A stretch of 64,000 nucleotides of DNA from contig JASJOG010000011.1 in NCBI GenBank assembly GCA_030142905.1, forward strand, positions 434,001 through 498,000, written 5' to 3'. Within the stretch, counting starts at the first letter, position 1; every line of letters starts with the position of its first letter. The stretch is from Heliopora coerulea. Taxonomy: Eukaryota > Cnidaria > Anthozoa > Scleralcyonacea > Helioporidae. Positions 11,719 through 23,880 of this stretch are shown piece by piece. The notes under the pieces were generated by a model that was given only the letters and a program-made list of their open reading frames with translations, made no database searches and was not told the DNA's origin. A program made the translations under genes and the position numbers.

Positions 11719-12332
11719 TAAATACAAAAGACAAAATTTTGCTGTCGCTACTCTGAGTTTCACGCGCTCAGGCGATCATCAGGCAACTGACAGATGAGAT
11801 TTAATTATTCACATATATACAGGTGACAAAAGTTTAAACGAAGTGTTTGGTTACATGTCGGCATTTGCTAAATAGTTCGGACCGTCTGTTCAAAATGTTT
11901 TTCCCTTGTCTCTTTAGTATAAGCAACTTTTCTTCGAGGCACAGGCGACATTTTCTTGATCCTGCCTTGCATGATGGAATTTGTTTGATGATGTCCCAGG
12001 CGATTGTGTATTTGCGTTTGTTGTCTTTCAGGCTCCAAATGTGTTTTGAAAGTTCGGTTTCGTTTAAGTATTTTTTGTTGTTGAGAGATCAAGAAAATGT
12101 CGCCTGTGCCTCGAAGAAAAGTTGCTTATACTAAAGAGACAAGGGAAAAACATTTTGAACAGACGGTCCGAACTATTTAGCAAATGCCGACATGTAACCA
12201 AACACTTCGTTTAAACTTTTGTCACCTGTATATATGTGAATAATTAAATCTCATCTGTCAGTTGCCTGATGATCGCCTGAGCGCGTGAAACTCAGAGTAG
12301 CGACAGCAAAATTTTGTCTTTTGTATTTACTT
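11715..12332. repeat. Large inverted repeat with ~247-bp arms
   Basis: The arms 11715-11961 and 12087-12332 are near-perfect inverted copies separated by a ~125-bp loop. Each arm contains a hammerhead-like core, on the minus strand in the left arm (11742-11793) and on the plus strand in the right arm (12255-12306). Apparent ORFs on both strands (11847-12134 and 11868-12092) are a result of the palindrome. No TSD was identified. The structure looks like a head-to-head or snap-back insertion of one repeat unit. Confidence 0.8.
12255..12306 (+). ncRNA. Hammerhead-ribozyme-like core in right arm
   Basis: ctgtc (12255-12259) pairs with gacag (12302-12306) as outer helix I. There is a 5' bulge agtt, then gc/gc next to ctgatga (12266-12272). 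A CGC/GCG helix II and gaaa (12287-12290) follow, then act-cag-agt as a 3-bp helix III and ta as the cleavage dinucleotide. This is the same order and spacing as the fold at 11502-11620, with different paired bases, so pairing appears conserved. The same U-U mismatch closes helix II. The left arm carries the mirror copy on minus (11742-11793). Confidence 0.45.
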
Positions 12333-12407
12333 ATTCGCTCTACCAGTAACGGTATTGAGCGCTCTATATTTTCATTCCAACGCTGTAACCTTCGTGGTAC
12401 TCATCAT

Positions 12408-12409
12408 TG

Positions 12410-12443
<34 letters not shown>

Positions 12444-12501
12444 ATTAATCAAGAAGACCACAAATAAACATTTTAACAGTATGTCTTGTTCACAATGTAT
12501 G

Positions 12502-12532
<31 letters not shown>

Positions 12533-12841
12533 TAAATTATATATTTGTATCATGATTGGTTCAGTTTCTTTTGTTCTCCAACAGGTCAGTCATATTCTTT
12601 GACCTTGGGGGATAAGTGGATTGGAACATCAGGCCTTGGGATCTAAACCACTTATTCTCTGTGGTCTTGGTACATAACCACTACATGTAATATATATATA
12701 TATATATACATATATACTTATATACATGCTTATATACATACATATGTACGTATGTACGTATGTAGGTATTTATGTATGTATGTATGTATATATTTACTCT
12801 ATACCATGCCAGTGAATAGTGTTTTTGTGCAACCTGATTGG

Positions 12842-12880
<39 letters not shown>

Positions 12881-12960
12881 AATAATTACATACATACATA
12901 TGTATGTAGGTATTTGTTTATATGTATGTATGTATGTTTGTATGTATGTATGTATATATT
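12408..12960. repeat. Cluster of (TA)n and (TATG)n microsatellites
   Basis: TA tracts at about 12413-12441, 12503-12525, 12690-12710 and 12844-12873 alternate with TATG/CATA runs (12740-12792, 12886-12957). Two flanking segments ending in acctgattggtt (about 12830) and acctgaatggtt (about 13000) are related, suggesting local duplication. Confidence 0.85.
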
Positions 12961-13327
12961 TACCATATAGCTCACAGGTGAATAGCATGTTTTGCACAAC
13001 CTGAATGGTTCCTCTACCTCGGAATATCCTGCACTTTTCACCTCAGAGCAAAACAAGATGGCATCCTGTTTTGTTTCAGTTGCAGAACAACAAAATGGTC
13101 TTTAAAAATGAAGTCACTGTGTGAGACAAAGCGAAAAAAGCAACAAAATTTTACAGAAATGCATTCAAAGATATGTATTACTTTTGCTTCTTGGCGATAA
13201 AGACACTCAGAAACAGTTCAAAATATTTTGTTTACAAATGACAAGCGGTCGACAACCTGATACTCCATAAAATTATTTTAAAAATTTAAAAAAGTATTTG
13301 AAAACAATTATGTGAGGTTTATACTAA

Positions 13328-13461
13328 AACAATTGCTCACCTTAGTGGAGGTTAATGGTGTAGATATTTCCCTCGCCTCCTCGTGGCTTGGTAAATATCC
13401 ACCACTATTCACCTCCACTTTGGTGAATAATTGTTATATATATATATATATATATATATAC
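13328..13461. repeat. Palindromic MITE-like repeat plus (TA)n
   Basis: aacaattgctcacct at 13328 is the inverse of the sequence ending gtgaataattgtt at 13435. The gtggaggt and acctccac blocks pair inside, with arms of about 45 bp. A (TA)n tract of about 26 bp follows directly. Confidence 0.7.
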
Positions 13462-15938
13462 ACCCTTATACAGATAAATAGACAGAAAAGCAGATAGGTG
13501 GATAGATATAGATGTAATATATCATATATGAGGAGTGTTTCTCTAGATATTCAAACACCAGGAAATGAGGTGAAAAACAAGGTGTTTACCAACTTCGAGG
13601 TGTTTGGATATCTGATGAAAAATGACTGTCAAGTGTATGATATTTCATCTCTAATGAATCCGTATTTAAAGAGAAAATCTTGTTCAAAGTTGTTGAAATT
13701 CTATGCTAATTACGATCAGATATCCAAACTAGGTCTCAGTACTGATTTCTGTTTGTTTTTTTTTTTCAGTCATGAATTCTTAATGAGCTTGGGATATATA
13801 CTTACTGATACCTATACCCATACTTAGAACTGTTCCTATACCTATAGTTTCTGACGAACAGGCTGTGCCCCAAAATGTAAATGTATTTTCTTTTTTCAAT
13901 ATTTTTTTTAAAGAGGCTATATAAATGTATGTTTTTCGGTATTGGCTCCTGATATATATAACTATACATATATACATATAAATATACATTTATGTATACT
14001 TATACTATATGAGATGCATGCACGTGTTTGTGTATACACACATGAAAATGCAGAAGAAAGGATGAACAGAAAGGAAATTTTTCCTGTCTAGTTTAGATAT
14101 AGTTTCTTAATTCAAGTAAATATGTTTTCTTTTGAGAAATTTTTTCCTATCACGATAGCTTATTAAGAAAAATTATCCTATGGGACAAGATAGCATTTCT
14201 TAGTTTAAGAAATATGATCTTAAAACAATTTTTTTTTTTTTTTAAATAAGAGTTTTATTTTTTGCAGTGTAACCAGGGCTATTTCTAACAGGGAGCTTTC
14301 TTATATCCCTTGAATCTTAGAATGTTTCATTTAAAGGTGCTTGGTAGTAGGTACTATATCAGCTGTGGTGGTTCAAGGTAACTGCCCTACCATTAATAGT
14401 TTGTATTAGTCTAATCCAGAAGATCTTCGCATCGTTTACACAGCAGTAGGAATACCTTGAAAAGGAGTTGCCTTTAACCAATTGCTCTTGAGATTTTTGA
14501 GGAAGCGCAGGTCCAGGAGTGAGTAATTAACTCCTATTTGGTGATTTATTGCAGTGAAGGATCTTTTCTCTTTGGGTGATTTTTTTCGCGCGAAGCGACA
14601 TTTGCTGTCGTTTGACAAACTGCAGGAACTAATCAAAGTCTATTCAATTTGGATGGAGAAAAGTCAATTCAAACGATAATATTGGCCTCATGGAAAGTCG
14701 CGTTCACTGCTACTTCAAAAAAAATCACGTCAACTCTAACTACTTGTATACAAACGTAGTTCGTCAATGACAGCAGCTAATGTTCTCCAAATTTATGGAA
14801 CTATTTCGTCACTTCGCATTTAGAAATCAGCAGTATGCTGCTCCCAAGCAGAGCAACAAATTGAAACTTCCGTGATGCAAACGAGAAGCAGGAGGATATA
14901 GTGTTTTCTCTTATTTATACAAGCACTATTTTTGGGGGGAGAAGGGACGAACAGGTTGTGTACCGCTCCTGTTGAAGGAGGTCTACTGGCCGGCCTAAAA
15001 AGCCCGAGTGTGCCAGGAGTAGTCCCAGGGAAGTCGATACCTTCACGTGGTTCCCCCTGTTTTAACTGAAATCGACTACCGAAAAGCGGATCGGTGGCGC
15101 TATAACCACCTCCCAGCTACGGGTTAAATAGCAACGGCACAAATGGTTTATCATGGCGGATAACATAGAGCGGTCTTTATCTCCATGCACGGAGTGGCGT
15201 GATGATGGCAGCCTTTTGGTTCCTTCAATGGCTGAGTCGGCGGCTGTTTAGAGCAAATGACTTGTATTTAATGTCTCGACTCATCTTGCTGTGGAGGTTT
15301 ATGTTAACTGACTCTGGCACGGTGCAGTAATACTAAATTTGCGCTTATTCTGATACACGTTTTTGGTCACATTGGATAAAACTTGTGGGGCGTTCAATGG
15401 CGGTTGACAGTCCTCATTTCGCCACTCAGCAAATTTTAATGTTTGGTGGTGGCATTGTGGAAGGAACAATTACGAATCTTTTTACTCGATGAGCCGAGGT
15501 TAGTTTCGAGTTTGGCTTCTTGACTCTCCTTAAACTTACCATATTTGGCGGCAATCTGGTGTGAAATTCGTCGGTTATTTCCCCTTGTTTTATGATACGG
15601 AATTTGGAAATTTCGAAAGAAACGGTGTTTTTCGATGCGAAATACCTGTCACGAATCCCGCGTTTCTGAGCATTTTTCTTCGCTGTCTGGGACTGTATCA
15701 ACATTTTGGTCTTCATCGACTTAATGTTGTAATGGCGATCTCTTTGTGTGGTTGTCTATAATCTTTATGGCGGCACCAGATTGTCAGATCTCTTCGAGTA
15801 CTTCTCCCATATCGCTTCGCCGGGTAGGTTGGTCTGGTACGTCAAGAATGGAAGTGGAACCGTAATGACAGATTTGTTCACAACTCGTAAACAAGGAGTA
15901 TTACTTCACTTATAATTTTCTACAGAAGTAGTGGTATT
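13462..15938. other. No gene recognised
   Basis: Holds short TA and TG tracts near 13960-14040 and a poly-T run near 14230. Frames such as 15426-15716 (minus, 96 codons) show no recognised domain and no splice partners. Confidence 0.45.
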
Positions 15939-18900
15939 GGTTAGCCCATGGTTTTTGACGATTTTTCGACCAATTTCTAACTGTTGAAATGAGCTGAAAT
16001 ATATGAAAGTTTAGATCAAATCATTTAGTTTTGTACTTATTTCAGTCAGTTTTGCCTAACCTTTCGATGAAATTTCGAGGTGGAAAAATTTCCAGTCAGT
16101 TCAGGCTAAATTTTCGATGAATTTTCTAGGTTCAAAAATTTCGCCGAAAAGTAGAGGTTAACCTATCGTTTAGGCGATTTTTCGACCAATTTCTTCTAAT
16201 GGTCGAAATGCACTGAAAATATGAAAGTTTAGATCGAGTCATTTAGGTTTGGACTTATTTCAGTCAGTTTAGACTAAACTTTCAATGAATTTTCTAGTTT
16301 TAAAAATTTCACTGAAAAATAGAGGGGTTAACCCATGGTTATTAACGATTTTTCGACCAATTTCGAACTGTTGAAATGAGCTGAAATATATGAATGTTTT
16401 GATTAAATAACTTAGTTTTGAACTTATTTCAGTCAGTTTAGGTTGAAGTTTCGATAAATTTTCTAGGTTTAAAAATTTCACCAAAAAGTAAAAGGTTAAC
16501 CCATGGTTTTTGAAAATTTTTCGAGCAATTTCAGAGTTTCGAAACGAGCTAAAAATATCAAAGTTTAGATCAAATCATTTAGTTTCGCACTTATTTCAGT
16601 CAGTTTAGGCTATATTTTTGATGAACTTTCTAGGTTTAAAAACTTCACAAAAAAGTAAAAGGGTTGATTTATGATTTTTGACGATTTCTCGACCAATTTC
16701 TATTTGTCAAAATGAGCTAAAAATATGAAAGTTTAGATCGAATCATTTAGTTCTGGACTTATTTCAGTCAGTTCAGGCTAATTTTTTGGTGAATTTGCTA
16801 GGTTTACAAATTTCACCAAAAAGTAGAGCGGTTAACCTATCGTTTTTGACGATTTTTTTTGATTAATCTCTAATTTTCGAAATTAGTTTTGCTATGGACT
16901 AGATTAGATCAAATCGTTTAGCTTCACACTTATTTCAGTAAATTTAGCAAAAAGTAAAGGGTTAACCTTTGCAGTGACTGGACTGCTTTTTAGGTTTAAT
17001 TGCGTTGAATGTTTTCGGTGGAAAAATTTGAACAAAAAGTAAAGGGGTTAACCTTTGGTTTTTGACGATTTTTCGACCAATTTTCAACTTTCGAAATAAG
17101 AGCAGAATATGAAAGTTTATTGCATAGAAAGTAGTTTCGCAGTGATTTGAGTGGTTTTTGAGCGAAATTACGTTGAACATTTTAGGTGGAAAATTTTGAC
17201 CAAAAATTAAAGAGGTTAACCTTTGGTTTTTGACGATTTTTCGACCAATTTTCAACTTTCGAAATAAGGGCAGAATCTGAAAGTTTATTGCATAGAAAGT
17301 AGTTTCGCAGTGATTTGAGTGGTTTTTGAGTGAAATTACGTTGAACATTTTAGGTGGAAAATTTTGACCAAAATGTAAAGGGGTTAACCTTTGGTTTTTG
17401 ATGATTTTTCGACCAATTTTCAACTTTCGAAATAAGAGCAGAATCTGAACGTTTATTGCATAGAAAGTAGTTTCGCAGTGATTTAAGTGGTTTTTGAGCG
17501 AAATTACGTTAAAAATTTGAGGTGGAAAATTTTGACCAAAAAGTAAAGGGGTTAACCTTTGGTTTTTGACGAATTTTCGACCAATTTTCAACTTTCGAAA
17601 TAAGAGCAGAATATGAAAGTTTATTGCATAGAAAGTAGTTTCGCAGTGATTTGAGCGGTTTTTGAGCGAAATTATGTTGAAAATTTGAGGTGGAAAATTT
17701 TGACCAAAAAGTAAAGGGGTTAACCTTTGGTTTTTGACGATTTTTCGACCAATTTTCAACTTTCGAAATAAGAGCAGAATCTGAAAGTTTATTGCATAGA
17801 AAGTAGTTTCGCAGTAATTTGAGTGGTTTTTGAGCGAAATTACGTTAAAAATTTGAGGTGGAAAAATTTAACCAAAATGTAAAGGGGTTAACCTTTGGTT
17901 TTTAACGATTTTTCGACCAATTTTCAACTTTCGAAATAAGAGCAGAATATGAAAGTTTATTGCATAGAAAGTAGTTTCGCAGTGATTTGAGTGGTTTTTG
18001 AGCGAAATTACGTTGAACATTTTAGGTGGAAAATTTTGACCAAAAATTAAAGAGGTTAACCTTTGGTTTTTGACGATTTTTCGACCAATTTTCAACTTTC
18101 GAAATAAGGGCAGAATCTGAAAGTTTATTGCATAGAAAGTAGTTTCGCAGTGATTTGAGTGGTTTTTGAGCGAAATTACGTTGAACATTTTAGGTGGAAA
18201 ATTTTCACCAAAAAGTAAAGGGGTTAACCTTTGGTTTTTAACGATTTTTCGACCAATTTTCAACTTTCGAAATAAGAGCAGAATCTGAAAGTTTATTGCA
18301 TAGAAAGTAGTTTCGCAGTAATTTGAGTGGTTTTTGAGCGAAATTACGTTGAACATTTTAGGTGGAAAATTTTCACCAAAAAGTAAAGGGGTTAACCTTT
18401 GGTTTTTAACGATTTTTCGACCAATTTTCAACTTTCGAAATAAGAGCAGAATCTGAAAGTTTATTGCATAGAAAGTAGTTTCGCAGTAATTTGAGTGGTT
18501 TTTGAGCGAAATTACGTTAAAAATCTCAGGTGGAAAAATTTAACCAAAATGTAAAGGGGTTAACCTTTGGTTTTTGATGATTTTTCGACCAATTTTCAAC
18601 TTTCGAAATAAGAGCAGAATCTGAACGTTTATTGCATAGAAAGTAGTTTCGCAGTGATTTGAGTGGTTTTTGAGCGAAATTACGTTGAAAATTTGAGGTG
18701 GAAAATTTTGACCAAAAAGTAAAGGGGTTAACCTTTGGTTTTTGACGAATTTTCGACAAATTTTCAACTTTCGAAATAAGAGCAGAATATGAAAGTTTAT
18801 TGCATAGAAAGTAGTTTCGCAGTAATTTGAGTGGTTTTTGAGCGAAATTACGTTAAAAATTTGAGGTGGAAAAATTTAACCAAAATGTAAAGGGGTTAAC

Positions 18901-21900
18901 CTTTGGTTTTTGATGATTTTTCGACCAATTTTCAACTTTCGAAATAAGAGCAGAATCTGAACGTTTATTGCATAGAAAGTAGTTCCGCAGTGATTTAAGT
19001 GGTTTTTGAGCGAAATTACGTTAAAAATTTGAGGTGGAAAAATTTAACCAAAATGTAAAGGGGTTAACCTTTGGTTTTTGATGATTTTTCGACCAATTTT
19101 CAACTTTCGAAATAAGAGCAGAATCTGAAAGTTTATTGCATAGAAAGTAGTTTCGCAGTGATTTGAGCGGTTTTTGAGCGAAATTATGTTGAACATTTTA
19201 GGTGGAAAATTTTGACCAAAAAGTAAAGGGGTTAACCTTTGGTTTTTGACGAATTTTCGACCAATTTTCAACTTTCGAAATAAGAGCAGAATATGAAAGT
19301 TTATTGCATAGAAAGTAGTTTCGCAGTGATTTGAGCGGTTTTTGAGCGAAATTATGTTGAAAATTTGAGGTGGAAAATTTTGACCAAAAAGTAAAGGGGT
19401 TAACCTTTGGTTTTTGACGATTTTTCGACCAATTTTCAACTTTCGAAATAAGAGCAGAATCTGAAAGTTTATTGCATAGAAAGTAGTTTCGCAGTAATTT
19501 GAGTGGTTTTTGAGCGAAATTACGTTAAAAATTTGAGGTGGAAAAATTTAACCAAAATGTAAAGGGGTTAACCTTTGGTTTTTAACGATTTTTCGACCAA
19601 TTTTCAACTTTCGAAATAAGAGCAGAATATGAAAGTTTATTGCATAGAAAGTAGTTTCGCAGTGATTTGAGTGGTTTTTGAGCGAAATTACGTTGAACAT
19701 TTTAGGTGGAAAATTTTGACCAAAAATTAAAGAGGTTAACCTTTGGTTTTTGACGATTTTTCGACCAATTTTCAACTTTCGAAATAAGAGCAGAATCTGA
19801 AAGTTTATTGCATAGAAAGTAGTTTCGCAGTGATTTGAGTGGTTTTTGAGCGAAATTACGTTGAACATTTTAGGTGGAAAATTTTCACCAAAAAGTAAAG
19901 GGGTTAACCTTTGGTTTTTAACGATTTTTCGACCAATTTTCAACTTTCGAAATAAGAGCAGAATCTGAAAGTTTATTGCATAGAAAGTAGTTTCGCAGTA
20001 ATTTGAGTGGTTTTTGAGCGAAATTACGTTGAACATTTTAGGTGGAAAATTTTCACCAAAAAGTAAAGGGGTTAACCTTTGGTTTTTAACGATTTTTCGA
20101 CCAATTTTCAACTTTCGAAATAAGAGCAGAATCTGAAAGTTTATTGCATAGAAAGTAGTTTCGCAGTAATTTGAGTGGTTTTTGAGCGAAATTACGTTAA
20201 AAATCTCAGGTGGAAAAATTTAACCAAAATGTAAAGGGGTTAACCTTTGGTTTTTGATGATTTTTCGACCAATTTTCAACTTTCGAAATAAGAGCAGAAT
20301 CTGAACGTTTATTGCATAGAAAGTAGTTCCGCAGTGATTTAAGTGGTTTTTGAGCGAAATTACGTTAAAAATTTGAGGTGGAAAAATTTAACCAAAATGT
20401 AAAGGGGTTAACCTTTGGTTTTTGATGATTTTTCGACCAATTTTCAACTTTCGAAATAAGAGCAGAATCTGAAAGTTTATTGCATAGAAAGTAGTTTCGC
20501 AGTGATTTGAGCGGTTTTTGAGCGAAATTATGTTGAACATTTTAGGTGGAAAATTTTGACCAAAAAGTAAAGGGGTTAACCTTTGGTTTTTGACGATTTT
20601 TCGACCAATTTTCAACTTTCGAAATAAGAGCAGAATATGAAAGTTTATTGCATAGAAAGTAGTTTCGCAGTGATTTGAGCGGTTTTTGAGCGAAATTATG
20701 TTGAAAATTTGAGGTGGAAAATTTTGACCAAAAAGTAAAGGGGTTAACCTTTGGTTTTTGACGATTTTTCGACCAATTTTCAACTTTCGAAATAAGAGCA
20801 GAATCTGAAAGTTTATTGCATAGAAAGTAGTTTCGCAGTAATTTGAGTGGTTTTTGAGCGAAATTATGTTAAAAATTTGAGGTGGAAAAATTTAACCAAA
20901 ATGTAAAGGGGTTAACCTTTGGTTTTTGATGATTTTTCGACCAATTTTCAACTTTCGAAATAAGAGCAGAATCTGAACGTTTATTGCATAGAAAGTAGTT
21001 CCGCAGTGATTTAAGTGGTTTTTGAGCGAAATTACGTTAAAAATTTGAGGTGGAAAAATTTGACCAAAATGTAAAGGGGTTAACCTTTGGTTTTTGACGA
21101 TTTTTCGACCAATTTTCAACTTTCGAAATAAGAGCAGAATCTGAAAGTTTATTGCATAGAAAGTAGTTTCGCAGTGATTTGAGCGGTTTTTGAGCGAAAT
21201 TATGTTGAACATTTTAGGTGGAAAATTTTGACCAAAAAGTAAAGGGGTTAACCTTTGGTTTTTGACGATTTTTCGACCAATTTTCAACTTTCGAAATAAG
21301 AGCAGAATATGAAAGTTTATTGCATAGAAAGTAGTTTCGCAGTGATTTGAGCGGTTTTTGAGCGAAATTATGTTGAAAATTTTAGGTGGAAAAATTTGAC
21401 CAAAAAGTAAAGGGGTTAACCTTTGGTTTTTGACGATTTTTCGACCAATTTTCAACTTTCGAAATAAGAGCAGAATCTGAAAGTTTATTGCATAGAAAGT
21501 AGTTTCGCAGTAATTTGAGTGGTTTTTGAGCGAAATTATGTTAAAAATTTGAGGTGGAAAAATTTGACCAAAATGTAAAGGGGTTAACCTTTGGTTTTTG
21601 ACGATTTTTCGACCAATTTTCAACTTTCGAAATAAGAGCAGAATCTGAACGTTTATTGCATAGAAAGTAGTTCCGCAGTGATTTAAGTGGTTTTTGAGCG
21701 AAATTACGTTAAAAATTTGAGGTGGAAAAATTTGACCAAAATGTAAAGGGGTTAACCTTTGGTTTTTGACGATTTTTCGACCAATTTTCAACTTTCGAAA
21801 TAAGAGCAGAATATGAAAGTTTATTGCATAGAAAGTAGTTTCGCAGTGATTTGAGCGGTTTTTGAGCGAAATTATGTTGAAAATTTGAGGTGGAAAAATT

Positions 21901-23880
21901 TGACCAAAAAGTAAAGGGGTTAACCTTTGGTTTTTGACGATTTTTCGACCAATTTTCAACTTTCGAAATAAGAGCAGAATCTGAACGTTTATTGCATAGA
22001 AAGTAGTTTCGCAGTGATTTAAGTGGTTTTTGAGCGAAATTACGTCGAAAATTTTAGGTGGAAAAATTTGACCAAAATGTAAAGGGGTTAACCTTTGGTT
22101 TTTGACGATTTTTCGACCAATTTTCAACTTTCGAAATAAGAGCAGAATATGAAAGTTTATTGCATAGAAAGTAGTTTCGCAGTGATTTGAGCGGTTTTTG
22201 AGCGAAATTACGTCGAAAATTTGAGGTGGAAAATTTTGACCAAAATGTAAAGGGGTTAACCTTTGGTTTTTGACGATTTTTCGACCAATTTTCAACTTTC
22301 GAAATAAGAGCAGAATATGAAAGTTTATTGCATAGAAAGTAGTTTCGCAGTGATTTGAGTGGTTTTTGAGCGAAATTACGTTGAACATTTTAGGTGGAAA
22401 AATTTGACCAAAAAGTAAAGGGGTTAACCTTTGGTTTTTGATGATTTTTCGACCAATTTTCAACTTTCGAAATAAGAGCAGAATCTGAAAGTTTATTGCA
22501 TAGAAAGTAGTTTCGCAGTGATTTGAGCGGTTTTTGAGCGAAATTATGTTGAAAATTTTAGGTGGAAAAATTTGACCAAAATGTAAAGGGGTTAACCTTT
22601 GGTTTTTGACGATTTTTCGACCAATTTTCAACTTTCGAAATAAGAGCAGAATCTGAACGTTTATTGCATAGAAAGTAGTTTTGCAGTGATTTGATTGGTT
22701 TTTGAGCGAAATTACGTTGAACATTTTAGGTGGAAAATTTTGACCAAAATGTAAAGGGGTTAACCTTTGGTTTTTGACGATTTTTCGACCAATTTTCAAC
22801 TTTCGAAATAAGAGCAGAATCTGAACGTTTATTGCATAGAAAGTAGTTTCGCAGTGATTTGAGTGGTTTTTGAGCGAAATTACGTTAAAAATTTGAGGTG
22901 GAAAAATTTAACCAAAATGTAAAGGGGTTAACCTTTGGTTTTTGATGATTTTTCGACCAATTTTCAACTTTCGAAATAAGAGCAGAATCTGAAAGTTTAT
23001 TGCATAGAAAGTAGTTTCGCGGTGATTTGAGTGGTTTTTGAGCGAAATTACGTTGAACATTTTAGGTGGAAAATTTTGACCAAAATGTAAAGGGGTTAAC
23101 CTTTGGTTTTTGACGATTTTTCGACCAATTTTCAACTTTCGAAATAAGAGCAGAATCTGAAAATTTATTGCATAGAAAGTAGTTTCGCAGTAATTTGAGT
23201 GGTTTTTGAGCGAAATTACGTCGAAAATTTTAGGTGGAAAAATTTGACCAAAATGTAAAGGGGTTAACCTTTGGTTTTTGACGATTTTTCGACCAATTTT
23301 CAACTTTCGAAATAAGAGCAGAATATGAAAGTTTATTGCATAGAAAGTAGTTTTGCAGTGATTTCAGTGGTTTTTGAGCGAAATTACGTCGAAAATTTTA
23401 GGTGGAAAAATTTGACCAAAATGTAAAGGGGTTAACCTTTGGTTTTTGACGATTTTTCGACCAATTTACAACTTTCGAAATAAGGTGAAAATATGAAAGT
23501 TTAGTGCATAGAATTTAGTTTAGCACTTATTTTAGCAGTTTTTGGTGAACTTACGTTGGATATTTCGGGTCGAAAAATTTGACCAAAATGTAAAGGGGTT
23601 AACCTTTGGTGTTTGACGATTTTTCGACCAATTTACAACTTTCGAAATAAGCTCAAAATATGAAAGTTTATTGCATAGAAAGTAGTTTTGAAGTGACTGT
23701 AGTGGTTTTTGGGTGAAATTACGTTGAAAATTTGAGGTGGAAAAGTTTGACCAAAATGTAAAGGGGTTAACCTATGGTTTTTACGATTTTTCGGAAAATT
23801 TGAAACTTTCGAAAGAAGCGAGTTTTGAGGTGAAATATTTCGGGGAAAAGTAAAGGGGTTAACCTATAGTTAGGTATCTG
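15939..23880. repeat. 168-bp tandem satellite array with higher-order structure
   Basis: The core aaaggggttaacctttgg recurs every 168 bp without a net indel for 38 consecutive steps (17041 to 23425). About 6-7 diverged units lie to the left and 2-3 to the right, so roughly 47 monomers in all. Monomers also share ttcgaaataag and gcatagaaagtagtttcgcag. Edge units are more diverged than central ones, as expected for unequal exchange. Because 168 is 3 x 56, one minus-strand frame stays open over many units (20892-22799 is the longest, 635 codons), but it opens on TTG and is closed in many units by a single g-to-a change. I regard it as non-coding. Confidence 0.95.

Noticed and set aside
11847..12134. 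Frames on both strands between inverted arms
   Set aside because: Mirror frames caused by the palindrome; no recognised domain.
12285..12970. Tyr/Ile-rich frames
   Set aside because: Translations of TA and TATG microsatellites.
15426..15716. 96-codon minus frame as a gene
   Set aside because: No recognised domain and no splice partners.
16962..23303. Long minus-strand frames (up to 635 codons) in the satellite as a repeat-protein gene
   Set aside because: They open on TTG, are closed in many units by a single base change, and follow from a period divisible by three in AT-rich DNA.
15939..23880. CRISPR array
   Set aside because: Units are contiguous 168-bp monomers without unique spacers, in a eukaryotic genome.
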